This document shows positions 27,578-37,330 of a stretch of DNA of 64,000 bases, piece after piece. The stretch's first letter is position 1; each line of letters begins with the position of its first letter. The notes under the pieces are model-generated. The model searched no databases, was not told the origin of the DNA, and worked only from the letters and a program-made list of their open reading frames with translations. This DNA comes from Firmicutes bacterium OM04-13BH (GTDB taxonomy: Bacteria > Bacillota > Clostridia > Lachnospirales > Lachnospiraceae): NCBI GenBank assembly GCA_003481745.1, contig QULP01000009.1, positions 40,088 to 104,087 of the forward strand. Reading direction: 5' to 3'. Both the position numbers and the translations under genes were made by a program.

Positions 27578-27658
27578 TTTACTTTCATTTTTTTCAAGCC
27601 TTGAAAATTCACTGTTTTTATTCTTTTTTTTACTTTTTTAACCCTATCCAGGGGATTT

Positions 27659-28312
27659 CTACATTCTGAAAATATTTCCTTTCAGTTCCAAACCAGCCAC
27701 TTCTGCCAGTCTTAAAATTCCTTCTGTCGCAAGGGATACCGTAGATTCTACATGAATATAATCCGTCACACTATAATCATATAAAATATTTGCCTGTGCT
27801 GAAAATTCATCGTCTCCATCCCAGAATAAATACTGCATCGGAATACAGTCAAATGCAAGAATGATATATCCGGCATCGCCCTGTTTCACACTTGTTCCCC
27901 CGATTGCTTCCGCTGCCTTTTTTAATTCTTCTACATGTCCTTCAAACGTCTTTGCAAACGGCATAAGCACATTTCGCTCAAAAGCCGGTGTAAAGGGAGA
28001 AGCACCTCTTACATCCCGAAAAGGGACCCAGCGGTTCATGAAAAAGGCATCTTCTTTAGAATACCAGAATAAGTTATAGATATCCATCTTTACTCCATTT
28101 GACACCGGCTTTTCTCTTTGATTTACCAAAAAAATCGTTCCGTCTTTTAAAGAAATACCATACTGTTCTCCAAAATGTGTAATAAAAAACATATCGTTTT
28201 CCTGTCTGATTTCCGAAAGTTTTTTCTTTAATAACTCTTTATCCATCTCCAGAAATTTCAACCGCCATTCTTCACTTAATTTATCATAATTAGAGCTTTT
28301 ATTTTCCTGCAT
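27659..28312 (-). CDS. DUF3786 domain protein
   Basis: Soluble 217-residue protein of unknown function. The pattern LAFDCIPMQYLFWDGDDEFSAQANILYDYSVTDYIHVESTV in the C-terminal half is typical of DUF3786, which occurs in anaerobes, often near corrinoid or C1 genes. The start at 28312 has AAGGTGG eight bases upstream; the longer reading frame to 28357 has none. It stands alone between the sRNA and the tRNA cluster. Confidence 0.75.
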   Translation of the reverse strand: MQENKSSNYDKLSEEWRLKFLEMDKELLKKKLSEIRQENDMFFITHFGEQYGISLKDGTIFLVNQREKPVSNGVKMDIYNLFWYSKEDAFFMNRWVPFRDVRGASPFTPAFERNVLMPFAKTFEGHVEELKKAAEAIGGTSVKQGDAGYIILAFDCIPMQYLFWDGDDEFSAQANILYDYSVTDYIHVESTVSLATEGILRLAEVAGLELKGNIFRM

Positions 28313-28403
28313 TTTACTATCCACCTTTTTTTCTTTTATTATACAAAAAAGAATCATTCATGAAAAGTCACAAATGATTCTTTAAAAATAGATAAAAAAA
28401 GAG

Positions 28404-28477
28404 TAGCGAGAGGGGGATTCGAACCCTCGACACTACGGGTATGAACCGTATGCTCTAGCCAACTGAGCTATCTCGCC
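28404..28477 (-). tRNA. tRNA-Met (CAT), copy 1
   Basis: Cloverleaf on the minus strand: acceptor GGCGAGA/TCTCGCT, D arm GCTCAGTTGGCTAGAGC, anticodon loop TTCATAC, T arm GAGGGTTCGAATCCCCC (end CCT). G-U at the first acceptor pair suggests elongator rather than initiator, which would show a 1-72 mismatch and GGG/CCC in the anticodon stem. Identical to the copy at 28617-28690. Confidence 0.93.
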
Positions 28478-28517
28478 ACATTTTCATTTCTTTCTTCTGT
28501 TTTTTTAGCAAAAGAAA

Positions 28518-28590
28518 TGGGACCTACAGGGCTCGAACCTGTGACCCTCTGCTTGTAAGGCAGATGCTCTCCCAGCTGAGCTAAGATCCC
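28518..28590 (-). tRNA. tRNA-Val (TAC), copy 1
   Basis: Minus-strand cloverleaf GGGATCT...AGGTCCC with anticodon loop CTTACAA (TAC) and T arm ACAGGTTCGAGCCCTGT. Identical to the copy at 28727-28799. Confidence 0.93.
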
Positions 28591-28616
28591 ATTTAATCTC
28601 TGGTCTTTCGACCAAG

Positions 28617-28690
28617 TAGCGAGAGGGGGATTCGAACCCTCGACACTACGGGTATGAACCGTATGCTCTAGCCAACTGAGCTATCTCGCC
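28617..28690 (-). tRNA. tRNA-Met (CAT), copy 2
   Basis: Same sequence as the tRNA at 28404-28477, on the same strand and again directly downstream of a tRNA-Val. Part of a tandem duplication of the Val-Met pair. Confidence 0.93.
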
Positions 28691-28726
28691 ATCTTTTTTT
28701 GTTTCTTTTGTTTTTTTCAAAAGGAA

Positions 28727-28799
28727 TGGGACCTACAGGGCTCGAACCTGTGACCCTCTGCTTGTAAGGCAGATGCTCTCCCAGCTGAGCTAAGATCCC
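28727..28799 (-). tRNA. tRNA-Val (TAC), copy 2
   Basis: Same sequence as the tRNA at 28518-28590. First gene of the minus-strand cluster Val-Met-Val-Met. Confidence 0.93.
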
Positions 28800-28969
28800 A
28801 TTTCGTTAACAGCCATTACCTGACTGCTCTGCTATTATAACCTTAAATGAGTCGAAATGTCAACACTTTTTTTGAATTTTTTTTATTTTTCTAATAGTTG
28901 CGATATTTTCTAATTTTTTATCCTGATTTTCTTTATATTTTTATTTTCAAAGTACAATTTCTAACCGAC

Positions 28970-29013
28970 AAAAAAGACCGCTGTAGAGCCGACCGGCTCT
29001 GCAACGATCTTTC
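28970..29013 (-). terminator. Terminator of purL
   Basis: On the minus strand AAAGATCGTTGCAGAGCCGG pairs with CCGGCTCT-type complement (AGAGCCGACCGGCTCT core) and ends in TTTTTT, 67 bases after the purL stop. The AT-rich stretch 28800-28969 upstream of the tRNA cluster must hold the tRNA promoter but no clear -35/-10 pair stands out. Confidence 0.85.
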
Positions 29014-29079
29014 TTAATTTAAATTTAAGGAATGATTTTTGTTTTATATAAAGCGGAATTTTGTGTTCCAAACTTTATC

Positions 29080-32000
29080 TTATTTGAAATATTCTACACC
29101 GGATTCAAAGATCTGAATATCCTGTTCTCCATAAATATTCATTGCAACGCCATCTCCACGTCTTTCAGAATGAGCCATCTTACCTAAGATACGTCCATCC
29201 GGACTTGTAATACCTTCGATGGATGCATAAGAACCATTTACATTCCATTCTTCATCCATTGTGATATTACCTGCTAAATCACAATACTGGGTGGCTACCT
29301 GTCCGTTTTCAAACAATTTCTTTAACCACTCTTCATTTGCAACAAAACGTCCTTCTCCATGGGAAGCCGGATTAGTGTATACTTTTCCGAGTTCTGCTTT
29401 TTGCAGCCATGGAGATTTATTGGAAACAACTTTTGTATAAACCATCTTAGAGATATGGCGTCCGATGGTATTAAAGGTCAGTGTCGGAGAATCTGTATTC
29501 TGTCCTGTAATTGCACCGTTTGGTACAAGTCCCAGTTTAATCAGAGCCTGGAATCCATTACAGATACCAAGTGCAAGTCCGTCACGCTCATTTACAAGTC
29601 TGGTTACTGCATCTTTGATTTTTGCATTCTGGAATGCAGTTGCAAAGAATTTTGCAGAACCATCTGGTTCATCACCTGCGGAGAATCCGCCCGGGAACAT
29701 AATAATCTGAGCCTGGTCGATTGCTTTTTCAAAGATATCAACAGAATCATGAATATCCGCTGCATCTAAGTTCTTGAATACTTTCGTAATCACTTTCGCA
29801 CCTGCACGTTCAAATGCTTTTGCACTGTCGTATTCACAGTTTGTTCCTGGGAACACTGGAATAAATACGGTTGGCTGTGCAATCTTATGAGAGCAGATAT
29901 GGATACTGTCTGCTTTATATAAGCCTCTGTCTTCTTTCTTTGTAATATCATCTGTCTCAGAACCGGAACGGGTCTTAAATACTTTTTCCAGTGGAGCTTT
30001 CCAGGTTTCCAGTGCTTCTGCCATAGAAATCTTCATGTTTTTATATTCAATTTCTGCTTTATCTGTTACTTCACCGATTACAGTATAAGTAATTGCCAGT
30101 TCGCCAACTTTTCCATCTTTTACTTCACAAATAATATCGCCAAAACCTGCGGTAAATAAATCTCTTTCATCTACATTCGATTCAATTCTTACACCCATCT
30201 GATTACCAAATGCCATTTTACTGACTGCTGCTGCAATACCATGACGGTCTAACGCATAAGCAGAAACAACTCTGCCTGCCTGAATGTCTTCATGCAGTTT
30301 CGCATACTGTACTTTTAAGGCTTCAAAATCCGGTAAATCATACTCTGCTTTTGGCATACGAAGCCATACTAATTTATTTCCGGCTTTTTTCAGTTCTGGT
30401 GTGATAACATCTTTTTCTTTTGCTACATCGACAGCAAAGGAAACAAGTGTCGGAGGTACATCAATCTCATTAAAGGTTCCGGACATGGAATCCTTTCCAC
30501 CAATAGATGGAAGTCCAAATCCAAGCTGTGCAGCATAAGCACCGAGTAAAGCTGCAAACGGCTGACTCCAACGATGTTTATCTTCTGTCATTCTTCTGAA
30601 ATATTCCTGGAAGGTGAAACGAATCTTGCTGTAATCACCGCCTGCTGCAACAATTCTTGCAACAGATTCTGTTACTGCGTAAACTGCACCGTGATATGGG
30701 CTCCAGCTTGACAGATATGGGTCAAATCCATAACTCATCATTGTCACAGTTTCCGTTTTTCCATTCATAACCGGCACTTTTGCAACCATTGCCTGTGTTT
30801 CAGTCAACTGATATTTTCCACCATAAGGCATAAATACGCTGCCTGCACCGATAGAGCCGTCAAACATTTCAACCAGTCCTTTTTGAGAACAGGTATTTAA
30901 ATCACCTAAAGTATCAATCCAGCGTGCTCTTATATCGTCTACTTCTGCACGGTCTAATACATTTCCTTCTTTAGTCGGTACATCAACGAAAACATCTGTT
31001 TCCTGATGTGCACCGTTGGTATCCAGGAACGCTCTTGATAAATCTACAATTGTTTTTCCTCTCCAGCTCATTACCAGACGTGGGCTTTTTGTTACAACTG
31101 CAACCGGAATTGCCTCTAAGTTTTCTTCTTTTGCATAGCTTAAGAACTGTTCTACATCTTTCGGGTCAACTACAACTGCCATACGTTCCTGAGATTCAGA
31201 AATTGCAATTTCTGTTCCATCCAGACCTGCGTATTTTTTCGGTACTTTATCCAAATCAATTTTTAAACCATCGGCAAGTTCTCCGATTGCAACAGAAACA
31301 CCGCCTGCACCAAAGTCATTGCATTTTTTAATAATATGGCTGACTTCTTCTCTTCTAAAGAGTCTCTGAATCTTTCTTTCCGTCGGAGCATTTCCTTTCT
31401 GTACTTCTGCTCCACAGGTTTCAATCGATTCTTCGGTATGTACCTTAGAAGAACCGGTTGCACCACCGCATCCGTCACGTCCGGTGCGTCCACCTAATAA
31501 TACAATAATATCATCCGGATCAGAATTTTCACGGATAACGGCACGTCTTGGTGCTGCACCAAGTACGGCTCCGATTTCCATACGTTTTGCCACATAGTTT
31601 GGATGATAAATTTCTTTAACATAACCGGTTGCAAGACCAATCTGGTTACCGTAAGAAGAATAACCATGTGCAGCACTTCTTACCAGTTTTTTCTGAGGAA
31701 GTTTTCCTTTCATGGTCTCTTTTACTGATACAGTCGGGTCTGCTGCTCCTGTCACACGCATTGCCTGATAAACATAAGTACGACCGGAAAGCGGGTCACG
31801 GATTGCACCACCAAGGCAGGTTGCTGCACCACCAAATGGTTCGATTTCTGTCGGATGGTTATGGGTCTCGTTTTTAAAGTTAATTAACCATTCTTCTTCT
31901 TTTCCGTCTACATCAACCGGAACAACAATACTGCAGGCATTGATTTCATCGGATTCTTCCTGGTCTTGAAGTTTGCCTTCTGCTTTTAATTTCTTCATTG

Positions 32001-32844
32001 CCATCAGTGCAAGATCCATTAAGCAGACAAATTTATCATCTCTGTCTTTATAAATCACCTGACGGTCTGCCAGATATTTTTCATAAGTTTTTACGATTGG
32101 AGTTTTATAATCGCCCTCTCCAAACTCTACATTTTTCAGTTCTGTAGAGAACGTAGTATGACGACAATGATCAGACCAGTAAGTATCTAACACACGAATC
32201 TCTGTCATAGACGGATCGCGTTTCTCTTCGTTTTTAAAATAATTCTGAATATGTTCGAAATCTTTAAAGGTCATAGCCAGATTTAAAGATTCATAAAGTG
32301 CTTTTAATTCCTCTTCTTTCATATCAGAAAATCCGGTAAAGATTTTTACATCTGCCGGCTCTTCAAAATTCGTAACCAGAGTTTCCGGTTTCTTTGCATC
32401 AGCTTCTCTCGAATCAACTGGGTTAATGCAGTGATTTTTAATTGCTTCCATTTCTTCTGCTGAAATACCGCCTTCAATTACATAAGTAGTTGCAGAACGA
32501 ATAATCGGTTTCTCATCTGCTTTTAAGAACTGTACGCACTGTACTGCGGAGTCTGCTCTCTGATCGAACTGTCCCGGAAGAAATTCAACAGAGAACGACT
32601 GATCTCCCTCTTTTGTCTCAAATGTTTCCTGATATAAAAAATCTACCGGTGGTTCAGAGAATACACAGGTACAGGCTTTTTCAAATGCCTCATCGGAAAT
32701 ATTCTCCACATCATAGCGGATTAACACCCGAACTCCTGTTACATCCTTGATGCCAAGGTAGCTTGAAATTTCATGTTTTAATTCTTTCGCCTGTACTGCA
32801 AAATCTGGTTTTTTCTCAACGTACACACGTCTTACACTGCTCAT
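29080..32844 (-). CDS. purL: Phosphoribosylformylglycinamidine synthase (single-chain, PurS/PurL/PurQ fusion)
   Basis: Fourth step of purine synthesis: FGAR + glutamine + ATP to FGAM. The 1254-residue chain is the large, single-polypeptide form. Seen: an N-terminal PurS-like region, two AIR-synthase-type ATP-binding halves (SDHCRHTTF, FKNETHNHPTEIEPFGGAATCLGGAIRD, GGRTGRDGCGGATGSS; later LPSIGGKDSMSGTF), and a C-terminal glutaminase (FPGTNCEYDSAKAFERAGA, GGFSAGDEPDGSA, the nucleophile Cys in LGICNGFQ). The ATG at 32844 follows AAAGGAG; an upstream ATG at 32883 lacks one. It stands alone, divergent from a LysR gene; the other purine genes here are at 58-60 kb. Confidence 0.97.
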   Translation of the reverse strand: MSSVRRVYVEKKPDFAVQAKELKHEISSYLGIKDVTGVRVLIRYDVENISDEAFEKACTCVFSEPPVDFLYQETFETKEGDQSFSVEFLPGQFDQRADSAVQCVQFLKADEKPIIRSATTYVIEGGISAEEMEAIKNHCINPVDSREADAKKPETLVTNFEEPADVKIFTGFSDMKEEELKALYESLNLAMTFKDFEHIQNYFKNEEKRDPSMTEIRVLDTYWSDHCRHTTFSTELKNVEFGEGDYKTPIVKTYEKYLADRQVIYKDRDDKFVCLMDLALMAMKKLKAEGKLQDQEESDEINACSIVVPVDVDGKEEEWLINFKNETHNHPTEIEPFGGAATCLGGAIRDPLSGRTYVYQAMRVTGAADPTVSVKETMKGKLPQKKLVRSAAHGYSSYGNQIGLATGYVKEIYHPNYVAKRMEIGAVLGAAPRRAVIRENSDPDDIIVLLGGRTGRDGCGGATGSSKVHTEESIETCGAEVQKGNAPTERKIQRLFRREEVSHIIKKCNDFGAGGVSVAIGELADGLKIDLDKVPKKYAGLDGTEIAISESQERMAVVVDPKDVEQFLSYAKEENLEAIPVAVVTKSPRLVMSWRGKTIVDLSRAFLDTNGAHQETDVFVDVPTKEGNVLDRAEVDDIRARWIDTLGDLNTCSQKGLVEMFDGSIGAGSVFMPYGGKYQLTETQAMVAKVPVMNGKTETVTMMSYGFDPYLSSWSPYHGAVYAVTESVARIVAAGGDYSKIRFTFQEYFRRMTEDKHRWSQPFAALLGAYAAQLGFGLPSIGGKDSMSGTFNEIDVPPTLVSFAVDVAKEKDVITPELKKAGNKLVWLRMPKAEYDLPDFEALKVQYAKLHEDIQAGRVVSAYALDRHGIAAAVSKMAFGNQMGVRIESNVDERDLFTAGFGDIICEVKDGKVGELAITYTVIGEVTDKAEIEYKNMKISMAEALETWKAPLEKVFKTRSGSETDDITKKEDRGLYKADSIHICSHKIAQPTVFIPVFPGTNCEYDSAKAFERAGAKVITKVFKNLDAADIHDSVDIFEKAIDQAQIIMFPGGFSAGDEPDGSAKFFATAFQNAKIKDAVTRLVNERDGLALGICNGFQALIKLGLVPNGAITGQNTDSPTLTFNTIGRHISKMVYTKVVSNKSPWLQKAELGKVYTNPASHGEGRFVANEEWLKKLFENGQVATQYCDLAGNITMDEEWNVNGSYASIEGITSPDGRILGKMAHSERRGDGVAMNIYGEQDIQIFESGVEYFK

Positions 32845-32986
32845 AAATAACTCCTTTCTGATAAAAACCGCCATAAAGGGCATCTTTTTGTTATCTTTCG
32901 CATTTCTATGTTCATCATACCACAGAAATTTTTATTAATAAAATTAATATATCTTATATTTTTAATAAGTTCAGATAATAAATAGT

Positions 32987-33015
32987 TTGACGCTGATTTT
33001 TCTCTTTGTTATACT
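32987..33015 (+). promoter_or_regulatory. Promoter of the LysR gene at 33051
   Basis: TTGACG (32987-32992) and TATACT (33010-33015) separated by 17 bases, 36 bases before the ATG. The intergenic region is shared with the divergent purL gene. Confidence 0.75.
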
Positions 33016-33050
33016 GTTTGTATCAATCATTTTTTTAGAGAGGTTTTTCC

Positions 33051-33923
33051 ATGGATATCAGTTTTGAACTTTACAAAGTTTTTTATTACGTTGCTTCTAC
33101 CTTAAGTTTTTCTGAAGCCTCCAGACAACTGTACATTTCACAGTCAGCAGTCAGCCAGTCCATCAAATCATTAGAACAAAAACTCGGACATAAACTCTTT
33201 ACCCGCAACACCAAGTGTGTCATGCTGACTCCAGAAGGAGAAACATTGTTTCGCCATGTTGAGCCTGCCGTTAATCTTTTGGTTCAGGGAGAACGACAGT
33301 TAATCGGCACAAATACCTTAGAAACACCGCTTCGCATCGGTGCTTCCGATACGATCTGCCGTTATTTTCTTGTCCCTTACTTACAGCGTTTTCACAAGGA
33401 ATTTCCACAAGTCACAATCAAGGTCACCAATGCTACTTCGATTGGATGCGCAGAACTTTTAGAACATCATCAGATTGACTTTGCTTTTTGTAACTATCCT
33501 AATTCCAAGTTACAGCTTCACACAAATTACAAAACCATTTTTACCTTTCAGGATGTGTTTGCCGCCAACAAAAAATACTTTGATTTTACCGAACAAAAAC
33601 TCTCCCTGTTTGAACTGCACGAGTACCCGATTTTAATGCTTGATAAAAAAAGTACCACCAGTGAATTTCTTCACTCTTTATTTTTACAAAAAAGCTTAAA
33701 TTTAAATCCCGAAGTGGAACTTTCCAGCAATGATCTCCTGCTCGACCTTGCAAGAATCGGTCTTGGAATTGCCTTCGTTCCGGATTTTGTTTTGCAGCAG
33801 AGGCACGAAGATCTATATCCGCTTCAGATAAAAGAAAAACTGCCACAGCGTCATCTGGTTCTGGCTTACCATCCTCAGATCCCGTCTGCAGCAGCAAAAG
33901 AATTTTTAAATTACTTTTCCTGA
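33051..33923 (+). CDS. LysR family transcriptional regulator
   Basis: 290 residues with the LysR helix-turn-helix at the N-terminus (VASTLSFSEASRQLYISQSAVSQSIKSLEQKLGHKLFTRNTKCVMLTPEGE, ~14-64) and a periplasmic-binding-like effector domain from ~88. Divergent from purL with a shared promoter region; its 3' end overlaps the opposite LysR gene by 13 bases. Effector and targets are unknown. Confidence 0.92.
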   Translation: MDISFELYKVFYYVASTLSFSEASRQLYISQSAVSQSIKSLEQKLGHKLFTRNTKCVMLTPEGETLFRHVEPAVNLLVQGERQLIGTNTLETPLRIGASDTICRYFLVPYLQRFHKEFPQVTIKVTNATSIGCAELLEHHQIDFAFCNYPNSKLQLHTNYKTIFTFQDVFAANKKYFDFTEQKLSLFELHEYPILMLDKKSTTSEFLHSLFLQKSLNLNPEVELSSNDLLLDLARIGLGIAFVPDFVLQQRHEDLYPLQIKEKLPQRHLVLAYHPQIPSAAAKEFLNYFS

Positions 33924-34822
33924 TTAATTTTCTCCCGAATCTTTTCTATCATTTCTTCAATGAGAGGATTTCGGGAGACATTCCGATTTCTTATTATTCC
34001 GTATAAAATTTTTCCCTCTTTGGCAGACAGCACGTAACCCGGTTCTTCTCCCAACGGATAGACGTGAAAGCTTCTCGAGCTGATATTTGCAAGATGGTTT
34101 TTTTTCATCATAATATTCATAATATAATCACTGTTTGTCGTAACTGCAACCTGACAGGGCAGAATTCGTTCCCCATTTTCTTCAATCTTCCAGGCTGAAT
34201 ATTTCCGAAAGGGATCTTTTTCAGCCTGAATCAGTTTTACCTCACTTAGTAAATGCAAGTCCGGTTTTTCTTCTTCAATCCAGTTTTCAGGAGAAAAATA
34301 CAACATTCCAAATGTTTCGCTTAAGACTTCAAATTCCAGCTGATATTTTTTCAATTCATATTCAAACTGCAGGACATCATCCGGCATCACATAGACAAAT
34401 CCAATCTCATCTTCCATTTTTCTCATCCTCTGCACAATGTTTAAAGTCGTATCCGTATGAATATTATAGCGAATCTGTTCTTCTTTATGTGCTTCATAAA
34501 ATTCCGAAAAATATTCTGAAAACCAGGAACTTGGATTGGTAGAAATTCTTACCACTTCCAGACTGTGTTCTTCACTCTCATCTTCTAAATTCTGTAATTG
34601 TTCTAACAAACTGCGTGCCTGCTGATAAAACATTTTTCCCCTTGAAGTAACAACGATTCCCTTCCTATCTCTCAAAAACAAAGGATATCCGACCTGACTC
34701 TCAAGCCCCGCAATCACCTTGCTGACATTAGACTGCGTTGTATATAAAATTTTTGCTGCTTCACGAAAAGAACCACAATCCGCTGATACTACAAAATACT
34801 GTAGCTGTTTTGTCTCAAGCAT
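33911..34822 (-). CDS. LysR family transcriptional regulator next to the ABC importer operon
   Basis: 303-residue LysR protein: HTH in SADCGSFREAAKILYTTQSNVSKVIAGLESQVGYPLFLRDRKGIVVTSRG (~14-64), then an effector domain. It lies just downstream of the terminator of the minus-strand importer operon and is in the same orientation, so it is the nearest candidate to recognise the G/C-rich motif found upstream of that operon. No direct evidence links them. The ribosome site is weak (GGAAAAAG). Confidence 0.9.
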   Translation of the reverse strand: MLETKQLQYFVVSADCGSFREAAKILYTTQSNVSKVIAGLESQVGYPLFLRDRKGIVVTSRGKMFYQQARSLLEQLQNLEDESEEHSLEVVRISTNPSSWFSEYFSEFYEAHKEEQIRYNIHTDTTLNIVQRMRKMEDEIGFVYVMPDDVLQFEYELKKYQLEFEVLSETFGMLYFSPENWIEEEKPDLHLLSEVKLIQAEKDPFRKYSAWKIEENGERILPCQVAVTTNSDYIMNIMMKKNHLANISSRSFHVYPLGEEPGYVLSAKEGKILYGIIRNRNVSRNPLIEEMIEKIREKINQEK

Positions 34823-34891
34823 TTTCTTTTTCCTCGCTTTTTCTCATTGCTTTTTAAAATCATACCAAAGTCATCAAATTTTCACAAGGAC

Positions 34892-34924
34892 AAAAATGGA
34901 TATCCCCTACGGAATATCCACTTT
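34892..34924 (-). terminator. Terminator of the ABC importer operon
   Basis: Minus strand AAAAGTGGATATTCC, GTAG loop, GGGATATCCATTTTT: a strong stem ending in TTTTT, 15 bases after the binding-protein stop. Confidence 0.9.
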
Positions 34925-34938
34925 TGCAATACAATATT

Positions 34939-36525
34939 TTAGTTTATATCAAGGTCTGCGGTTACCTGATAATAATCACAGGCATGAGATTCATATCCTG
35001 TTACATTTGAACGTGAAATCATACTCATCTTTAAAAACGAACAAAATACAAAGGCATTATCATCCAAAATAGTCTGCTGCATCTGAACGGCTAACTCTGC
35101 TCGCTTATCCTCATCAAATTCTTTACTTAACTGTGCTTCTAATTCATCTAATTTTGCACTGCTGTATTTTCCTGAATTCTTTGTTGCATCAGAAGTTGCA
35201 AATACGGTAAACCAGTATTCCGGATCTCCAGTCGGAGCCTGTACATTTGCCATCGCATAAACATCCCAGGCTGTCGGGTCTTCCAATATAGAATTATTAT
35301 CTGCAGTACAGTTAATATCTACTTCAATTCCAATGTCTTTTAATGTTGCCTGCGCAGACTCAGCCAGAAGTGGAAGTTCCTGACGACTTGGATAAGTCAG
35401 CCATTTAACAACCAGTTTCTTTCCATCTTTTTCACGGATTCCATCTCCATCTGAATCTTTCCATCCGGCTTCTTCCAAGACTTTTTTTGCTCCTTCCGGA
35501 TCATAACTTTCCGTTGTAACTTTATCTCCCCCAAACGCAGAGCCTTCCGGAAATACTCCATTTGCCGGATAACCGTTGCCTTCCAACAATGTGGTTACAA
35601 AACTTTCTTTATCAATTCCCATCGCAATTGCTTTTCTGACTGCTGAATCTGCACACACAGAGGATTCATCAAAATTCATCTTACCAAAGAAACAGCGGGA
35701 AGTGGAAATCTGTGAAAACTGGAAATTATCATTTTCAAATGTCGGATAACTTTCATATGCCATACCATAAGCTGCCTGCACCTCTCCGGACAAAAGTGCA
35801 TTTGCCAGTGTATTTCCATCGGTAATTGTACGAATCGTCAATTCATCAATCTTTGGCTCTCCATTCCAGTAATTCTCATTTTTTACCAATGTCAAATGGT
35901 CATCTGTTTTACAATCAACTGCAATGTAAGGTCCCGTTCCTGCAACAATTCCATTTTCAAATCCGGCATCTACATCGATAATACAACCATAAGGGTCTCC
36001 CAGATAATTTAAAAGTGCCGGTTTTGGTTCAGACGTATGAATTGTAAGTACTTGTCCATCTGCATCAATAGATGCAATTTTCAAATCATTTTTCGCTCTG
36101 TCATGATTTTCAATTAAATGTTCCAGACACTGTTTCACTGCCTCTGCATCCATATCACGTCCGCTTGAAAACTTTACATTGTCCTGAAGTGTAATTTTCC
36201 AGGTCAGCTCATCTACATTTTCCCATTCTTTCGCAAGCCATGGCTGAATCTCCATGTTATCGGAATATTTTACAAGAGTCTCCCCAATTCCATAACGGAT
36301 GCATGCCCATCCGGAATATGCGTCATGTGGATTTGTACTGTTTTCTTCATTAGAACTGTTAAATGTAGTATCCCCAATTACCATTGTTTTTTTTGTTTCT
36401 GAATTTTCTGTCTTTGAATCACTTTTTGATGTTTCTGTTTTATTATTACTTCCACATCCGGCAAGCATACTGACACACAAACATGCACTTAATGCCATTC
36501 CAATTATTTTTTTCGATTTGTTCAT
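34939..36525 (-). CDS. ABC importer substrate-binding lipoprotein, family 5 (nickel/peptide class)
   Basis: Lipoprotein of the SBP_bac_5 family, 528 residues. Signal peptide with lipobox MLAGCGS at ~20-26; a Ser/Thr/Lys linker follows; the mature domain starts near 48 (TMVIGDTTFNSSNEENSTNPHDAYSGWACIRYGIGETLVKYSDN). Features DVKFSSGRDMDAEAVKQCLEHL and KNENYWNGEPKIDELTIR are typical. The pattern of short conserved segments is closer to NikA/CntA-like metal-complex binders than to OppA, but this cannot be settled by eye. Last gene of the importer operon, so the binding protein follows the permeases and ATPases. Confidence 0.87.
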   Translation of the reverse strand: MNKSKKIIGMALSACLCVSMLAGCGSNNKTETSKSDSKTENSETKKTMVIGDTTFNSSNEENSTNPHDAYSGWACIRYGIGETLVKYSDNMEIQPWLAKEWENVDELTWKITLQDNVKFSSGRDMDAEAVKQCLEHLIENHDRAKNDLKIASIDADGQVLTIHTSEPKPALLNYLGDPYGCIIDVDAGFENGIVAGTGPYIAVDCKTDDHLTLVKNENYWNGEPKIDELTIRTITDGNTLANALLSGEVQAAYGMAYESYPTFENDNFQFSQISTSRCFFGKMNFDESSVCADSAVRKAIAMGIDKESFVTTLLEGNGYPANGVFPEGSAFGGDKVTTESYDPEGAKKVLEEAGWKDSDGDGIREKDGKKLVVKWLTYPSRQELPLLAESAQATLKDIGIEVDINCTADNNSILEDPTAWDVYAMANVQAPTGDPEYWFTVFATSDATKNSGKYSSAKLDELEAQLSKEFDEDKRAELAVQMQQTILDDNAFVFCSFLKMSMISRSNVTGYESHACDYYQVTADLDIN

Positions 36526-36562
36526 TCCTTTTCCCTTTCCTTTTGTTTATTTTTCTTATATC

Positions 36563-37321
36563 TTACAGAACGCTCTCTATCAGCCTTCTGGTATAAGCTT
36601 CTTTCGGGTGACAGATTACTTCATCTGAACTTCCTTCTTCTATTATTTTGCCCTGATGTATCACAAGCACTCTGTCGCAGAAGTTTTGAACCAGTGCAAT
36701 ATCATGGCAGATAAAAAGATAGGACATCTTACGCTCTTCTCTTAACCGTTCCAATAACTCCAGGATTTCTTTCTGGACAGTTACGTCAAGTGCAGAAGTC
36801 GCTTCATCTAAAATAAGCAATTTAGGTTTAATCGCAATTGCCCGCGCAATGGCTGCTCTCTGACATTGTCCTCCACTGACTTCATGCGGATATCGCTTTG
36901 CAAATTCTTTTTTTAATCCGCATAATTCCAGCAAATTTTCTGCCTCTTTCATGGCTTCTTTTCTTTTCATGCCATGATTGATTAAGCTCTCTGCCACTCC
37001 ATCTCCAAGAGTCTGTCTCGGGTCAAAGCTTTCTGTCGGAGTCTGAAACACCATCTGCATTTTTTTATAAACTGGCTTTAATTTTTTACCACTTAAATTT
37101 GTAATCTCTTCTCCATCCAGATAAACGGTTCCAGAGGTTACATCCAACAATCTGGTTATCATATTTACGATTGTTGTCTTTCCACTTCCACTTTCTCCTA
37201 TAATCGCAAGCTTTTCTCCATAATTCATAGAAAAGCTCACATCATCAACAGCCGTGTAATCATCTCTGCCCTGAGAGACAAACGTTTTCGTCAAATGTTC
37301 TACTTTTAAAATACAATCCAC
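36563..37321 (-). CDS. ABC importer ATPase (NikE/OppF type)
   Basis: 252 residues; Walker A GESGSGKTTIV (~37-47), signature VSGGQCQRAAIARA, Walker B LLILDEATSALDVTVQ, switch ICHDIALV. Starts with GTG at 37321; the ribosome site GGAGGTG sits on the stop codon region of the preceding ATPase gene. Second nucleotide-binding subunit of the importer. The C-terminal oligopeptide-transporter extension is short, as in nickel importers. Confidence 0.9.
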   Translation of the reverse strand: MDCILKVEHLTKTFVSQGRDDYTAVDDVSFSMNYGEKLAIIGESGSGKTTIVNMITRLLDVTSGTVYLDGEEITNLSGKKLKPVYKKMQMVFQTPTESFDPRQTLGDGVAESLINHGMKRKEAMKEAENLLELCGLKKEFAKRYPHEVSGGQCQRAAIARAIAIKPKLLILDEATSALDVTVQKEILELLERLREERKMSYLFICHDIALVQNFCDRVLVIHQGKIIEEGSSDEVICHPKEAYTRRLIESVL

Positions 37322-37330
37322 CCTGCTTTT

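Larger units (their letters stand above)
28404..28799 (-). repeat. Tandem duplication of a tRNA-Val/tRNA-Met unit
   Basis: Two units (28404-28590 and 28617-28799) of about 185 bases are nearly identical, including part of the T-rich spacers, and are separated by 26 bases. The tRNA bodies are identical; differences lie in the spacers. Confidence 0.93.

Noticed and set aside
27090..27641. A 183-codon open frame on the plus strand
   Set aside because: It runs antisense through the Nudix gene and the sRNA region, has no ribosome site, and reads as low-complexity Leu/Phe/Ser sequence.
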